Shown: piece after piece, positions 8,855 through 17,100 of the stretch
Layout of the letters: every line of letters starts with the position of its first letter
How positions within the stretch are numbered: position 1 is the stretch's first letter
Origin: Streptomyces turgidiscabies Car8
Lineage (GTDB): Bacteria > Actinomycetota > Actinomycetes > Streptomycetales > Streptomycetaceae
DNA: 64,000 bases
Direction: 5' to 3'
Assembly (NCBI RefSeq): GCF_000331005.1
Contig: NZ_AEJB01000361.1
Span: forward strand, 653,474 to 717,473
Translations under genes and position numbers: made by a program
Notes under the pieces: model-generated
The model's database searches: none
The model's input: only the letters and a program-made list of their open reading frames with translations
Told to the model about the DNA's origin: nothing

Positions 8855-9547
8855 TCAGGTGCCGCAGGCCCCGTTTCCGCCGAGGCTGATCATGGCGCGG
8901 TACAGCTGCTCGCCGGTGAGCGGCGGCGCCGGCAGCAGGTGGGCGCGGTCGGTTCGGAAGCCGTCGAGCAGAAGGTAGAGGTGGCGGCGCCAGGCGTTTG
9001 GGGCGATGGCGTGGGTGGCCTCGGTGACGCGGCTGTGCGACCAGATGACGAAGGCGAGGTCCTCGGGGGTGAGGTCGGGGCGCAGGCTGCCCTGTTCCTG
9101 CGCTCGCTCGACGATGTGTACACCGAGTTCGCGGATGCGGGTCTGGGCGCCCGCCAGGCAGGCGCTCTCCGGCAGTCGTATGGAGGCCAGGTCGTTGAAC
9201 CCCCGGTCCTGTGACTGGAGTTCGCACATGGTCTCCAGGAAGTGGCACAGCCCCGCCCAGGCGTCGTCCATGGTGACGGCCTTCTCGGCGGCCTCCCGCC
9301 AGAGGGCCAGCTTCTCGGCGAAGGTCGCCTGCACCAGGTCCAGCCGGGTGGGGAAGTGCCGGTACAGCGTGCCGATGGCCAGCCCGGCCCGCTTGGCCAC
9401 CTGCTCCAGGGGGGCCTCCAGGCCCTGCTCGGCGAAGCAGGAGCGGGCCGCGGTGAGCAGGGCCTCGCGATTGCGCTGCGCGTCGCGCCGCAGGGGGCGG
9501 ACAGGGGCCGGGTTCCCGGCGGAGGCGGACGGAGGGTCGATGGCCAT
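8855..9547 (-). CDS. TetR/AcrR-family transcriptional regulator
   Basis: The 230-residue product has a canonical N-terminal TetR helix-turn-helix (about residues 24-70: NREALLTAARSCFAEQGL, then LEQVAKRAGLAIGTLYRHFP). An all-helical ligand-binding domain follows, with the SBP-type actinomycete C-terminal layout (ARLHGVQA-like helices omitted, but FLETMCEL and AQEQGSLRPDLTPEDLA are visible). It is divergent from the SDR gene at 9696, and the 148-base gap contains a perfect 19-bp inverted repeat at 9568-9617. It therefore very likely represses itself and the SDR/Ddn-like operon, with a small hydrophobic inducer. The start ATG is 9547. Confidence 0.9.
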   Translation of the reverse strand: MAIDPPSASAGNPAPVRPLRRDAQRNREALLTAARSCFAEQGLEAPLEQVAKRAGLAIGTLYRHFPTRLDLVQATFAEKLALWREAAEKAVTMDDAWAGLCHFLETMCELQSQDRGFNDLASIRLPESACLAGAQTRIRELGVHIVERAQEQGSLRPDLTPEDLAFVIWSHSRVTEATHAIAPNAWRRHLYLLLDGFRTDRAHLLPAPPLTGEQLYRAMISLGGNGACGT

Positions 9548-9567
9548 GTCCCTCAGGCTACCAACCG

Positions 9568-9617
9568 GAGGGATGCCTCATGTTCTCTGCTACGCTCCAG
9601 AACATGAGGCATCCCTC
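9568..9617. promoter_or_regulatory. Perfect 19-bp inverted repeat, TetR operator candidate
   Basis: The left arm GAGGGATGCCTCATGTTCT (9568-9586) and right arm 9599-9617 are perfect reverse complements separated by 12 bases (CTGCTACGCTCC). Each arm is itself long enough to bind one side of a TetR dimer pair. The site begins 20 bases from the TetR start codon and ends 79 bases before the SDR start. The loop contains a -10-like TACGCT, so binding would block the divergent promoters. Confidence 0.75.
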
Positions 9618-9695
9618 GACTTTCAGTCCTGGCCGCTGTCGTGGCGGGAGGTGCCCCTCATCGATCCGACCCGTCCGACCAGAGGAGCACCACCC

Positions 9696-10367
9696 ATGCC
9701 CGTCATCGCTGTCATCGGGGCAGGCCCAGGCCTGGGCCTGTCCATCGCCCGCCGCTTCGGAAGGGAGGGTTTCCAGGTGGCCCTGGTCTCCCGGACCCAG
9801 GACAAGCTCGACGCGCTCGCCGCGCGGCTCGCCGAGGAGGGCATCGAGGCTGTGGGCTTCGCCGCGGACGTGACGCGTCCCGACTCGCTGCAGTCGGCGC
9901 TCGCCGCGGCCGCCGACCGGTTCGGGGCGGTCGACGTACTGGAGTACTCGCCCGCCGACCCCACGTTCGCCGGCGCCGCCGCCGTCGACGCTACGGCGCA
10001 GGACCTCCACAAGCAGCTCGACTACTACTTGTACGGAGCGGTTGCCGCGGTCCGTCAGGTGTTGCCCGCCATGCTCGAACGCGGCAGTGGCACCCTGCTG
10101 TTCTCCACGGGTGCCTCCTCGGTCCGGCCGAGCGGCGGCGCGTTCGGCAGCATCGGCGTCGCGGCGGCGGCCCTGCGCAACTACGCCATGGCCCTGGGCA
10201 TCGACCTCGCCGAGCACGGGGTGCACGCCGCGCACGTGGCGATCGGGGTGTTCATCGGCAGCGGTCCCGGCACCGAGCCCGAGACCATCGCCGAGCACTA
10301 CTGGGACGCCTACACCAAGCGCGACCAGGCCGAGATCGTCCACACCGTCCCCGGCGGCATCCGGTGA
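9696..10367 (+). CDS. SDR-family NAD(P)-dependent oxidoreductase, atypical active site
   Basis: The 223-residue product starts MPVIAVIGAGPGLGLSIARR, a Rossmann nucleotide-binding motif of short-chain dehydrogenases. It carries VSRTQDKL, which would read the cofactor phosphate, and AADVTRPDS at the adenine pocket. Where classical SDRs have Tyr-x-x-x-Lys it reads FGSIGVAAAALRNYA, so the canonical catalytic pair appears to be missing. Catalysis may differ or the protein may bind without reducing. GAGGAG lies 8 bases upstream of the ATG. Its stop overlaps the next gene (GTGA). Expression is probably controlled by the divergent TetR regulator. Confidence 0.85.
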   Translation: MPVIAVIGAGPGLGLSIARRFGREGFQVALVSRTQDKLDALAARLAEEGIEAVGFAADVTRPDSLQSALAAAADRFGAVDVLEYSPADPTFAGAAAVDATAQDLHKQLDYYLYGAVAAVRQVLPAMLERGSGTLLFSTGASSVRPSGGAFGSIGVAAAALRNYAMALGIDLAEHGVHAAHVAIGVFIGSGPGTEPETIAEHYWDAYTKRDQAEIVHTVPGGIR

Positions 10368-10882
10368 GCACCTCCGGCACGCCCGCGGCGAACACGGCCA
10401 GGCCACCCATGGTGAAGATCTTCCGGGCCGCCAACAAGGTCGTACGGCCGCTGCTCGCCTCCCGCTTCCACAAGCCGCTGAGCGGGCGCCTGATGCTCCT
10501 CACGTACAAGGGGCACAGGACGGGTCGCGAATTCACGGTCCCCATCGGCTACTTCGACTGGGATCTCGGCACGGTGCTCGCCATGTCCTCCCAGCTCGGC
10601 TGGATCCCCAGCATGCGCGAAGGGTCCGCCGTCCGGCTGCGCATCCGGGGCCAGGACCACGCCGCTGTCCCGACGGTCGTCGAAGACCCTGAGGAAGTCG
10701 CCGCCCTGCTGGGTGAGTTCGGCCGGCGCAAAGGGCGCAAGGCCGCCAAGGGGCTGATGCTCGGCCTCCCGGGCGACCGGCAGCCCACCGACGACGAGCT
10801 GCGCACGGCCGCCGCCAAGACCCGCTTGGTCTGCTTCCGGATGGAGCCCGAGCGGCCGGGCCGGCAGCACTCGACCGGCTGA
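10364..10882 (+). CDS. Nitroreductase/deazaflavin-dependent (Ddn-like) oxidoreductase
   Basis: The 172-residue protein contains the family core LMLLTYKGHRTGREFTVPIG and ends its domain with TRLVCFRMEPERP. It matches the F420H2-dependent nitroreductase/quinone reductase fold (split-barrel, PF04075 family). The GTG start overlaps the SDR stop; an ATG at 10409 is an alternative. The last about ten codons (after MEPERP) run into a sequence that, in another frame, belongs to a TetR-family remnant, so the natural C-terminus may have been replaced by a deletion junction near 10860. With the SDR it forms a TetR-controlled redox pair, likely for a small aromatic or quinone-like compound. Confidence 0.85.
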   Translation: MSTSGTPAANTARPPMVKIFRAANKVVRPLLASRFHKPLSGRLMLLTYKGHRTGREFTVPIGYFDWDLGTVLAMSSQLGWIPSMREGSAVRLRIRGQDHAAVPTVVEDPEEVAALLGEFGRRKGRKAAKGLMLGLPGDRQPTDDELRTAAAKTRLVCFRMEPERPGRQHSTG

Positions 10883-11133
10883 TGCGGTCGACGGAGGCCC
10901 TTCTCGCCCGCAAGCACTCCAACTATGAGCGCCAGGAGTGGATCATCACCGAGGCCCTGGCCGACCGCTAGCCGGCCCCTGCACGGCAGCAGGCACTCCG
11001 GCTGGTCGCCATGGCCGGAGTCGGCACACTGCCCCTGGCCATCGAGATCTGGAGCAGCCTGGAACGCCGTGGGCCGCTGGCCGATCATCTGGACGAGGCT
11101 TTCGCGGCAGTGCGATCCGAGTTGATCCGGTGA
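10867..11133 (+). pseudogene. C-terminal half of a TetR-family regulator, with in-frame stop
   Basis: In one plus-strand frame, AALDRLMRSTEALLARKHS is followed by ERQEWIITEALADR, a TAG at 10969-10971, and then RLVAMAGVGTLPLAIEIWSS to a final TGA at 11131. Read through the TAG, this is the ligand-binding and C-terminal part of a TetR protein of the mycofactocin-regulator type. The DNA-binding domain is missing: the frame enters the end of the Ddn-like gene. It is therefore a relic with both a 5' deletion and a nonsense codon. The IS5-family element is inserted 42 bases downstream. Confidence 0.6.
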
Positions 11134-11174
11134 CTCGCCGACTGCGCCGGACCCGCGGCTCGCACTCCGGCTAG

Positions 11175-12267
11175 GGCCAAGTTCTGAGTTGAGGTCACGG
11201 GAGGGCTGGAAGGCTACGTAACCAGAGGATGGACCCGCGCAGGTGGAGTCCTGCGGCGTAGCTCTCGGGTGTCTTGTCATAGCGGGTGGCCAGCCCCCGC
11301 CATTCCTTGAACTTGTTGATGGCGCGCTCGACTGTGTTGCGATCTTTGTACAGCGTGGCGTCATGGCTGACAGGGCGGCCGCCGGAGCGTCCCTTCTTCT
11401 TGCGGTTGGCGGCCTGGTCGGTCTTTTCCGGGATCACCGCCTTGATGTTGCGTCTGCGCAGGTGGGCGCGGTTGGCACGGGAGGAGTACGCCTTGTCGCC
11501 GACCGCTGCGTCCGGCCGGGTCCTGGGGCGGCCGAGGGGACCGCGCACCTTGATCTTCTTGAGGACCGGGATGAAGCGCGGGCTGTCCGCGGCCTGCCCG
11601 GGGGTGAGGATGATGGACAGCGGGCGGCAGCGCCGCTCGACGGCGAGGTGGACCTTGCTGGTGAGCCCGCCCCGGGAGCGGCCCAGTTCGGCGGCCCGTA
11701 GTCGGGCCCTGCGGCGTCGGTGCACGGCGCGGCGCTGTTCCCGCTCGGGATCCTCCCTGTTCGCGGACCCCTCGCCTGCGGCGTCGTTTTGCCCCTTTGC
11801 CGCAGCCCCTTTTCCTCCGCCACGGCCTTCTCCAAGTCCTCAAGGAGCTCCGGGGCGACGACCATGCCCGCCGCGTGGTGATGCGCGCGGGCAACGGTCG
11901 AGTCCACGCTGACCAGGCTGAGATCGACGTCGTCGCGGGCCGCCGCCTCGGCGATCATCGCTTCCATGAGGGTCTGGAAGACTTCGTCACGCGCCCACGT
12001 CCGGAACCGGTCATAGATCGTCGACCAGGAGCCGTAGCTCTCCGGCACATCCCGCCAGGTGCTGCCGGTACGGAACCGCCACATCACCGCGTTGAAGTAG
12101 CTGCGCAGGTCAGGAATCGGTCCGAACGCCCCCAGCGGCAGGTGCGGCTCGATCAACTCCCACTCGGCATCGGTCAGATCACCACGAGTCACGCGACCGG
12201 TCTACCGCAGCCAGCACCCTCCTGAAGCGGGAATGACCGATCCCGTGATCTCAACTCAGAACATGCC
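11175..12267 (-). mobile_element. Complete IS5-family insertion sequence (1,093 bp)
   Basis: The ends are near-perfect terminal inverted repeats of about 27 bases (left GGCCAAGTTCTGAGTTGAGG; right, reverse complement, GGCATGTTCTGAGTTGAGA). Both sides carry CTAG (11171-11174 and 12268-12271), consistent with duplication of a palindromic CTAG target. The transposase is encoded on the minus strand in two overlapping frames. The end fragment at 8575-8695 is a second, truncated copy that also follows CTAG. Confidence 0.9.
11195..12192 (-). CDS. IS5-family transposase, two frames joined by -1 frameshift
   Basis: The upstream frame starts at ATG 12192 (MTRGDLTDAEWELIEPHLP), carries the N-terminal DUF4096-type domain and holds the first catalytic Asp in SVDSTVARAH. 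The downstream frame carries GDKAYSSRANRAH (second Asp) and NTVERAINKFKEWRGLATR (Glu with the C-terminal basic motif), ending at 11195. The frames meet at a run of four A on the coding strand (TTTT at 11787-11790). A -1 slip there gives GGC AAA AAC GAC and a continuous protein of about 330 residues. Programmed frameshifting is normal in this family, so the element may be active. Confidence 0.85.
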
Positions 12268-12364
12268 CTAGAACGCACACACCAGAAAACGCGGACGTCC
12301 TTTCGCCTTACGATGACGCCGCGCGCTGATCCACCAGGGACGACGGGACTTCCCAATGCTGATG

Positions 12365-13582
12365 TCAACCCGCAGCTGCAACTAGAAGTGGCGCCTGATA
12401 GCACGCTCCGTCACGGATCATCGCCCACAGAACGTTGACGCGACGACGAGCCAGGGCAAGCAAAGCCTGCTTGTGGCCTTTCCCTTCTCGCCGCTTGCGT
12501 TGGTAGTACACCTTGGAGTCAGGACAGGACTTGAGGCTGGCCATCGCCGACAAGTACATGGTCCGGAGCAGACCGCGGTGATAGCGGCGGGGTCTGCGCA
12601 GGTTGCCGCTGACACGGCCCGAGTCTCGGGGCTGCGGGGCGAGACCCGCGAAGCCGGCCAGGCGGTCGGCACTGCCGAAGGCGTCCATGTCGCCGCCCGT
12701 TGCGGCGATGAACTCCGCGCCGAGCCTGGTGCCCATGCCGGGCAGGCTGCGGATCACGCCGGCCAGCGGATGTTCATGAAACCGGGCTTCGATGAGGGCG
12801 TCGAGTTCCGCAATCTCTTCTTCGAGGGCCATCACTGCCCTTGAGAGGCGAACCACCATCGCGGCGGCCAGCGTCTCGCCGGGCAGCGCGGCGTGTTGAG
12901 CCTGGGCGGCTTCCGCCACGGCGTGAGCCAGTGCGGCAGCACCTTTAACTTTGCGGTTCTTGAGCCAGGTCTCGATCCGCTTCGCGCCTGCTCGCCTGAT
13001 TGCGGCCGGAGTCTGGTATCCCGTCAGCAGCATCACCGGACCTTTGTTGGTCAAATCCAGTGCCCGCTCCAACGCAGGGAAGATCTCCAGCAGTTGGGCG
13101 CGGAGCCGGTTGATCTGACGGGTGCGATCGAAGACGAGGTCCAGACGTCTGGTCGTCAGCGTGCGCAGGTCGATGGCGATCTCGTCGCCGGGCCTGAGCA
13201 GTCCCAGGTCCCGGCGGATGCGTGCCTGGTCGGCGATGACGAAGGCGTCCTTCGCGTCGGTCTTTCCCTCGCCGCGGTAGGTTGCCGCGGCCCGGTGCAC
13301 CGCCAGGCCGGTGAGGTAGGCGACAGACTGGCCATGAGCGGTGAGCAGACCGATCAGCAGGGCAGCACCGCCATGGTTAAGGTCGACGGCCCACAACACG
13401 TCATCGGATTTCTCCAACACGTCGCCGATCAGTGTCAGCAGTTCGGTCTCATCATTTCGGATCCGGCGGGACAACAGCCTTTTGCCCTCCGCGTTGATCG
13501 CCACGGCGTAGTGATGTGTCTTGCCGATGTCCACACCGGCCCAGATGTCGGGCACGTTCCCCTCCGCCAACTCGTCGCACAT
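12365..13582 (-). CDS. IS110-family transposase (DEDD recombinase)
   Basis: The 405-residue protein has the N-terminal RuvC-like DEDD domain (GVDIGKTHHYAVAI at about residues 16-29; GEGKTDAKDAFVIADQAR at about 104-121). Its C-terminal Tnp20-type domain reads RSLPGMGTRLGAEFIAATGG, then FAGLAPQPRDSG with the conserved catalytic Ser region. The length is normal for the IS110 group. No inverted repeats are expected for this family and none are seen. The non-coding stretch upstream of the start (13583 to about 13790) contains an 11-bp perfect stem and is a bridge-RNA candidate. The element's ends cannot be fixed; the IS5-family copy ends 97 bases past its stop. Confidence 0.9.
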   Translation of the reverse strand: MCDELAEGNVPDIWAGVDIGKTHHYAVAINAEGKRLLSRRIRNDETELLTLIGDVLEKSDDVLWAVDLNHGGAALLIGLLTAHGQSVAYLTGLAVHRAAATYRGEGKTDAKDAFVIADQARIRRDLGLLRPGDEIAIDLRTLTTRRLDLVFDRTRQINRLRAQLLEIFPALERALDLTNKGPVMLLTGYQTPAAIRRAGAKRIETWLKNRKVKGAAALAHAVAEAAQAQHAALPGETLAAAMVVRLSRAVMALEEEIAELDALIEARFHEHPLAGVIRSLPGMGTRLGAEFIAATGGDMDAFGSADRLAGFAGLAPQPRDSGRVSGNLRRPRRYHRGLLRTMYLSAMASLKSCPDSKVYYQRKRREGKGHKQALLALARRRVNVLWAMIRDGACYQAPLLVAAAG

Positions 13583-13639
13583 GGAACCCGCAGACGACCT
13601 CGCCGGCGTTGTCCTACAGCAGCGATCAAGTCGCGTATC

Positions 13640-13770
13640 CCAATTGGCGGTCGGGTCGTCGTGGGGCTTCGGGCGGCCAAGTCCCGTAAGCCATCTCGCG
13701 GCTCAACCTTTACAGCCATACCCGAAGCCCCCGGGCCCTCCGATCCTACGAACGACCAGAGCAGGCCCAC
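13640..13770 (-). ncRNA. Candidate IS110 bridge RNA (structured non-coding end)
   Basis: Upstream of the transposase lies about 200 bases without a convincing gene. The arms GGGGCTTCGGG (13663-13673) and CCCGAAGCCCC (13721-13731) form a perfect 11-bp stem. An outer pair GGTCGT (13654-13659) / ACGACC (13752-13757) extends the fold. IS110-group elements are known to express a guide RNA from the non-coding end upstream of the recombinase; position and foldability fit. The exact ends and guide loops were not determined. Confidence 0.4.
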
Positions 13771-13916
13771 GTCAAGAAGGTAGGACAGCCCTTAGCCTCG
13801 TTTCGGTGCATATCGGAAACAGGGCGCCAGGACGCGAGCCGGCGCCCGATCGAAGGCTCGAGCCAGGTTCCGAGTACCCCTCAGCCACCAGTCCCACGGT
13901 GGAGAACGCTCCCGCC

Positions 13917-15563
13917 GTGTACGGGAGTGGAAGGGCGGGCAGCGAGGCCGGCCACAGAGGCGGGCCCTGCAACCCGGCCGCGCCCGAGCCCTCCATCTTC
14001 AGGTGGCGCGTGCCTCTTGCCGCAACCGCGGTCGCCGTCCCCCTCTACGTTCTGTGGGCGGCGTTCCTCGCTACCGGAGGAGGCGATCTCGCGGCTCAAC
14101 TCGCGTGGACCGGGTTCATGGCGCGCCACCCTGGATCCGCATACAACCTGTCGTGGTACGGCGGCATACACATCTTCAACTACAGCCTTCTCGCCCCGGT
14201 GGCGATGGCGACGTTCGGTGTCAGGACGGTGTCCGTGGCCGCCGGACTCGCCGGGACCTGGGCTCTGGCGTCCCTGCTCGTCCGGGCGAAAGTCCGGGGC
14301 GCGCTATGGTCCGCACTGCTGGGAGCACTGGCTGTGTGGTGCAACGTGGCGTCCGGACGGAGCACGTTCACGCTGGGCACGGCCGTCGGGCTGCTGGCGC
14401 TTCTCGCACTCCAGTTCTCCCACAGACGGGTTGCCACCGTGACGTGCGCGGTGCTGGCCGCTCTCAGCGCGTGTACAAGTCCGGTCGCCGGAGCCTTCCT
14501 CACTGTGGCCGGTGCCGCGTATCTGCTGGACCGGCAGTGGGCGAAGGCCGCCTCACTCATCGCTCCGCCCGTCCTGCTGACCGGCGCGGTCACCCTGATG
14601 TTCCCTTTCACCGGCGAGCAACCCATGTCCAGGGACAAGCTGTGGATTCCGCTGATCCTCTGCGCGGCCCTGGGGTGGGCAGCGCCTCGCGGCTGGCGCC
14701 TCGTGCGCTACAGCGCGGTCGCCTACGCCATCGGCGTCCTCGTGACTTTCTCCCTCGCGTCGCCGATGGGTGCGAACGTCGACCGGCTGGCCATGCTCAC
14801 CGGGCCCCCTGTTCTCTTCGCGGCGTTGTTGACCCGCTTCCCGATCCGCGCGCCGCGTCACGCCCTCCCGCACGCAGCACTTGCGACCATGCTGGTCACC
14901 TGCGCAGGCTGGATGATCAGTAACACATACGACGATGCGGCTGCCTCCCGCCCCTTGCCGTCATGGGCCGAAAGCACCGACGGCGTGATCGCCGCGCTCG
15001 ACCGGCTGCACGCGGACCGCACTCGCGTCGAGGTCGTCCCCACCCGTACCCACCGCGAGGCATACCTTCTCGCCCCGCACGTCAATATGGCACGCGGCTG
15101 GAACCGTCAGCTCGACGTCGAGCGTGGTCGCCTCTTCTACGACGGCACATTCAGTGCCACGAAGTACCGCGCATGGCTGGATCGTTGGGCAGTGGGCCTG
15201 GTCGTCCTGCCTCTCGGTCAACCCGACGGCGCCGGCCTCAGCGAAGCCAGCCTCGTCAAGCACCCACCAGGGTGGCTCAAGCCCGTATGGCGAGACAACG
15301 GCTGGGCCGTCTACCGCTTGCAGGAACCCGAACCACTGGTGTCCGCTCCGGCAACCGCCCTCCGCAAAGACGAAGCAAGCCTCGTCGTACACATGCCCTC
15401 GCCAGGGTCAACAATCGTACGGATCGCCTACTCTCCCTGGCTCAACGCACCAGGCGCATGTATCGAACACACTGGTGTCTGGACTCGGCTCAAGGCCCCC
15501 AGACGAGGCGACTACCAACTCGGATCGGCCTATCGCCTCCCGAGATCGGACGGCTGCGGCTGA
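13917..15563 (+). CDS. Multi-pass integral membrane protein of unknown function
   Basis: About 548 residues. The first membrane helix (VPLAATAVAVPLYVLWAAFL) is followed by roughly ten more up to about residue 350, then a soluble C-terminal domain of about 190 residues (VEVVPTRTHREAYLLAPHVN, GWAVYRLQEPEPLV). The architecture resembles actinomycete membrane glycosyltransferase-like proteins (GT-C without an obvious DE loop). The start is uncertain: GTGs at 13806, 13899 and 13917 are all in frame without a strong RBS, and the IS110-type non-coding end lies directly upstream, so the native promoter or first codons may have been replaced. The function is not recognised. Confidence 0.6.
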   Translation: MYGSGRAGSEAGHRGGPCNPAAPEPSIFRWRVPLAATAVAVPLYVLWAAFLATGGGDLAAQLAWTGFMARHPGSAYNLSWYGGIHIFNYSLLAPVAMATFGVRTVSVAAGLAGTWALASLLVRAKVRGALWSALLGALAVWCNVASGRSTFTLGTAVGLLALLALQFSHRRVATVTCAVLAALSACTSPVAGAFLTVAGAAYLLDRQWAKAASLIAPPVLLTGAVTLMFPFTGEQPMSRDKLWIPLILCAALGWAAPRGWRLVRYSAVAYAIGVLVTFSLASPMGANVDRLAMLTGPPVLFAALLTRFPIRAPRHALPHAALATMLVTCAGWMISNTYDDAAASRPLPSWAESTDGVIAALDRLHADRTRVEVVPTRTHREAYLLAPHVNMARGWNRQLDVERGRLFYDGTFSATKYRAWLDRWAVGLVVLPLGQPDGAGLSEASLVKHPPGWLKPVWRDNGWAVYRLQEPEPLVSAPATALRKDEASLVVHMPSPGSTIVRIAYSPWLNAPGACIEHTGVWTRLKAPRRGDYQLGSAYRLPRSDGCG

Positions 15564-15704
15564 ACATCGGGGCGGTACGCACACCGGGGCAGAGCCCACA
15601 CCTTGCCTCGATCGAATCACGTGTCATGACTGCTGAGACGCCTTGGGAGCACGCGGGATCAGGCTGGACACCGACCCGGGCAGCGGGCTCCTAAGGTGGG
15701 AGAC

Positions 15705-16526
15705 GTGACTTCGAGCGCGGCGTCTCTGCTACCGGTCAACATATCCCTGGGTGTCCTGCTCACCGTGCTGCTCCTGGTGGCGGCGGCGGTCGCGGGCTGG
15801 TTCCGTCTCGACCCTCACCCGTACAAGAACAGGGCGCGGGAGATCCTCGTCGCCGGGTTCCGTGCCGCCGTCCAGCTCGCCGTGGTCTCGGTGGTCATTG
15901 CCTGGGCCGTCAAGTCCGTGCTGGGGCTGTTGGCGTTCCTCGTCATGATGTTCACGGTGGCGGTGCGTACGGCCGGCCGGAGAATCACCAGCAATCACAC
16001 CTGGTGGCTGACGGCCGCCCCGATCGCCTCCGGCGTGCTCCCGGTCGTCGCGGCGCTCCTGCTGACAGGACTCGTCCCCGTGAAGGGCATCGCCCTGATC
16101 CCGATCACCGGCCAGCTCATCGGCGGCGCGCTCACCGTGACCGTACTGGCCGGACGGCGCGCCCTGGACGAGCTGACCCAGCGCCACGGCGAGGTGGAAG
16201 CCGCGATGGCACTGGGCTTCCCGGACCGGGACGCACGGATGGAGATCGCGCGCCCCGCGGCCTCCGACGCACTCCTGCCCGGCCTCGACCAGACCCGCAC
16301 CGTCGGGCTGGTCACGCTCCCCGGCGCGTTCGTCGGCATGCTCCTGGGAGGTGCCGGCCCCGTCATGGCCGGAGCGGTGCAGTTGTTCGTCCTGATCGCG
16401 CTCATGGCCGTGCAGTCCGTCGCGGTCGCGGTGACGCTCGAACTCGTCGCCCGTCACCACCTGCACCGCCCGGGCCCGGGCACCGCGCCGACCGGCCCGC
16501 CACGCAAGATCAGACCGCCGACGTGA
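15705..16526 (+). CDS. UPF0014/FetB-family membrane permease
   Basis: The 273-residue protein has seven to eight hydrophobic segments. It carries the family hallmarks FRAAVQLAVVSVVIAWAV, the central ARMEIARPAASDALLPGLDQ, and TVGLVTLPGAFVGMLLGGA, as in the FetB subunit of the putative iron exporter FetAB. GTG 15705 is preferred over GTG 15696 because AAGGTGG sits 5 bases before it. The usual ATPase partner FetA is not next to it, so it may use an ATPase encoded elsewhere or work differently. It stands alone between unrelated genes. Confidence 0.8.
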   Translation: MTSSAASLLPVNISLGVLLTVLLLVAAAVAGWFRLDPHPYKNRAREILVAGFRAAVQLAVVSVVIAWAVKSVLGLLAFLVMMFTVAVRTAGRRITSNHTWWLTAAPIASGVLPVVAALLLTGLVPVKGIALIPITGQLIGGALTVTVLAGRRALDELTQRHGEVEAAMALGFPDRDARMEIARPAASDALLPGLDQTRTVGLVTLPGAFVGMLLGGAGPVMAGAVQLFVLIALMAVQSVAVAVTLELVARHHLHRPGPGTAPTGPPRKIRPPT

Positions 16527-16583
16527 GTAGTCCTGTCGGGCCGTGTTTCCCGAGCGCATCAGTGGCAGCGGGGCGGGGTCTGC

Positions 16584-16961
16584 TCACCTGATGGACGACG
16601 TGGTCCTGCTGACCCACTGGGACAGCGTGATCTGCATGGTCACGGCCGAAGGGTCTGGCCTGCCGCGACGGGGCGAGGCGTGGCGGCGATCGGCGTGGGT
16701 GGCCGCGCACGCCCGCGTGTGTCGGCCTCTGTCACACGCCAGGGCGTCGCGCAGCAGGGACAGGTGCGCGGGCACGGATGCGCGGCAGTCGTGTGTGTCC
16801 CGGCATGTGTCGCAGGTTGCCAGGTGAGCCCGCACCGCGCTCGCCTCCTCGGGGGCGGGCGTCTTGAGCGCGTGGCCGCACAGTAGTTCACGGACCGTGC
16901 GGCATTCCTCGATGGCCGTCTTCTCGCCGGACTTCTCGGTCAGGCAGTGGGCTTCTGTCAT
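16584..16961 (-). CDS. Small protein with zf-HC2-like (anti-sigma type) zinc motif
   Basis: The 125-residue protein starts at ATG 16961 behind a GGAGG ribosome-binding site. Residues about 15-50 read RTVRELLCGHALKTPAPEEA then VRAHLATCDTCRD, a His-x3-Cys-x2-Cys arrangement like the zinc-binding anti-sigma domain (zf-HC2/ZAS). The C-terminal third is Arg/His/Cys-rich without a clear fold. No sigma-factor gene is adjacent, and no membrane helix is seen, so it would be a soluble, orphan regulator if functional. A frame extending upstream to 17045 has no RBS. Confidence 0.5.
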   Translation of the reverse strand: MTEAHCLTEKSGEKTAIEECRTVRELLCGHALKTPAPEEASAVRAHLATCDTCRDTHDCRASVPAHLSLLRDALACDRGRHTRACAATHADRRHASPRRGRPDPSAVTMQITLSQWVSRTTSSIR

Positions 16962-17100
16962 GGCGAAACCTCCGTTCCAGGTCTCACCCTCGCCCACGAA
17001 GGGCCGTCGGCGCGTCGTCCCCGCGCAGCGATTTTTGGCTACCACGGTCGCGGTACATATCCCGTCGGCCTACTGCCGGGGTGAACAGCGGAACATCGCC

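Noticed and set aside
9006..10367. Plus-strand frame of 453 codons ending as the SDR gene
   Set aside because: Its first 230 codons are antisense to the TetR gene; the SDR starts at ATG 9696 behind GAGGAG.
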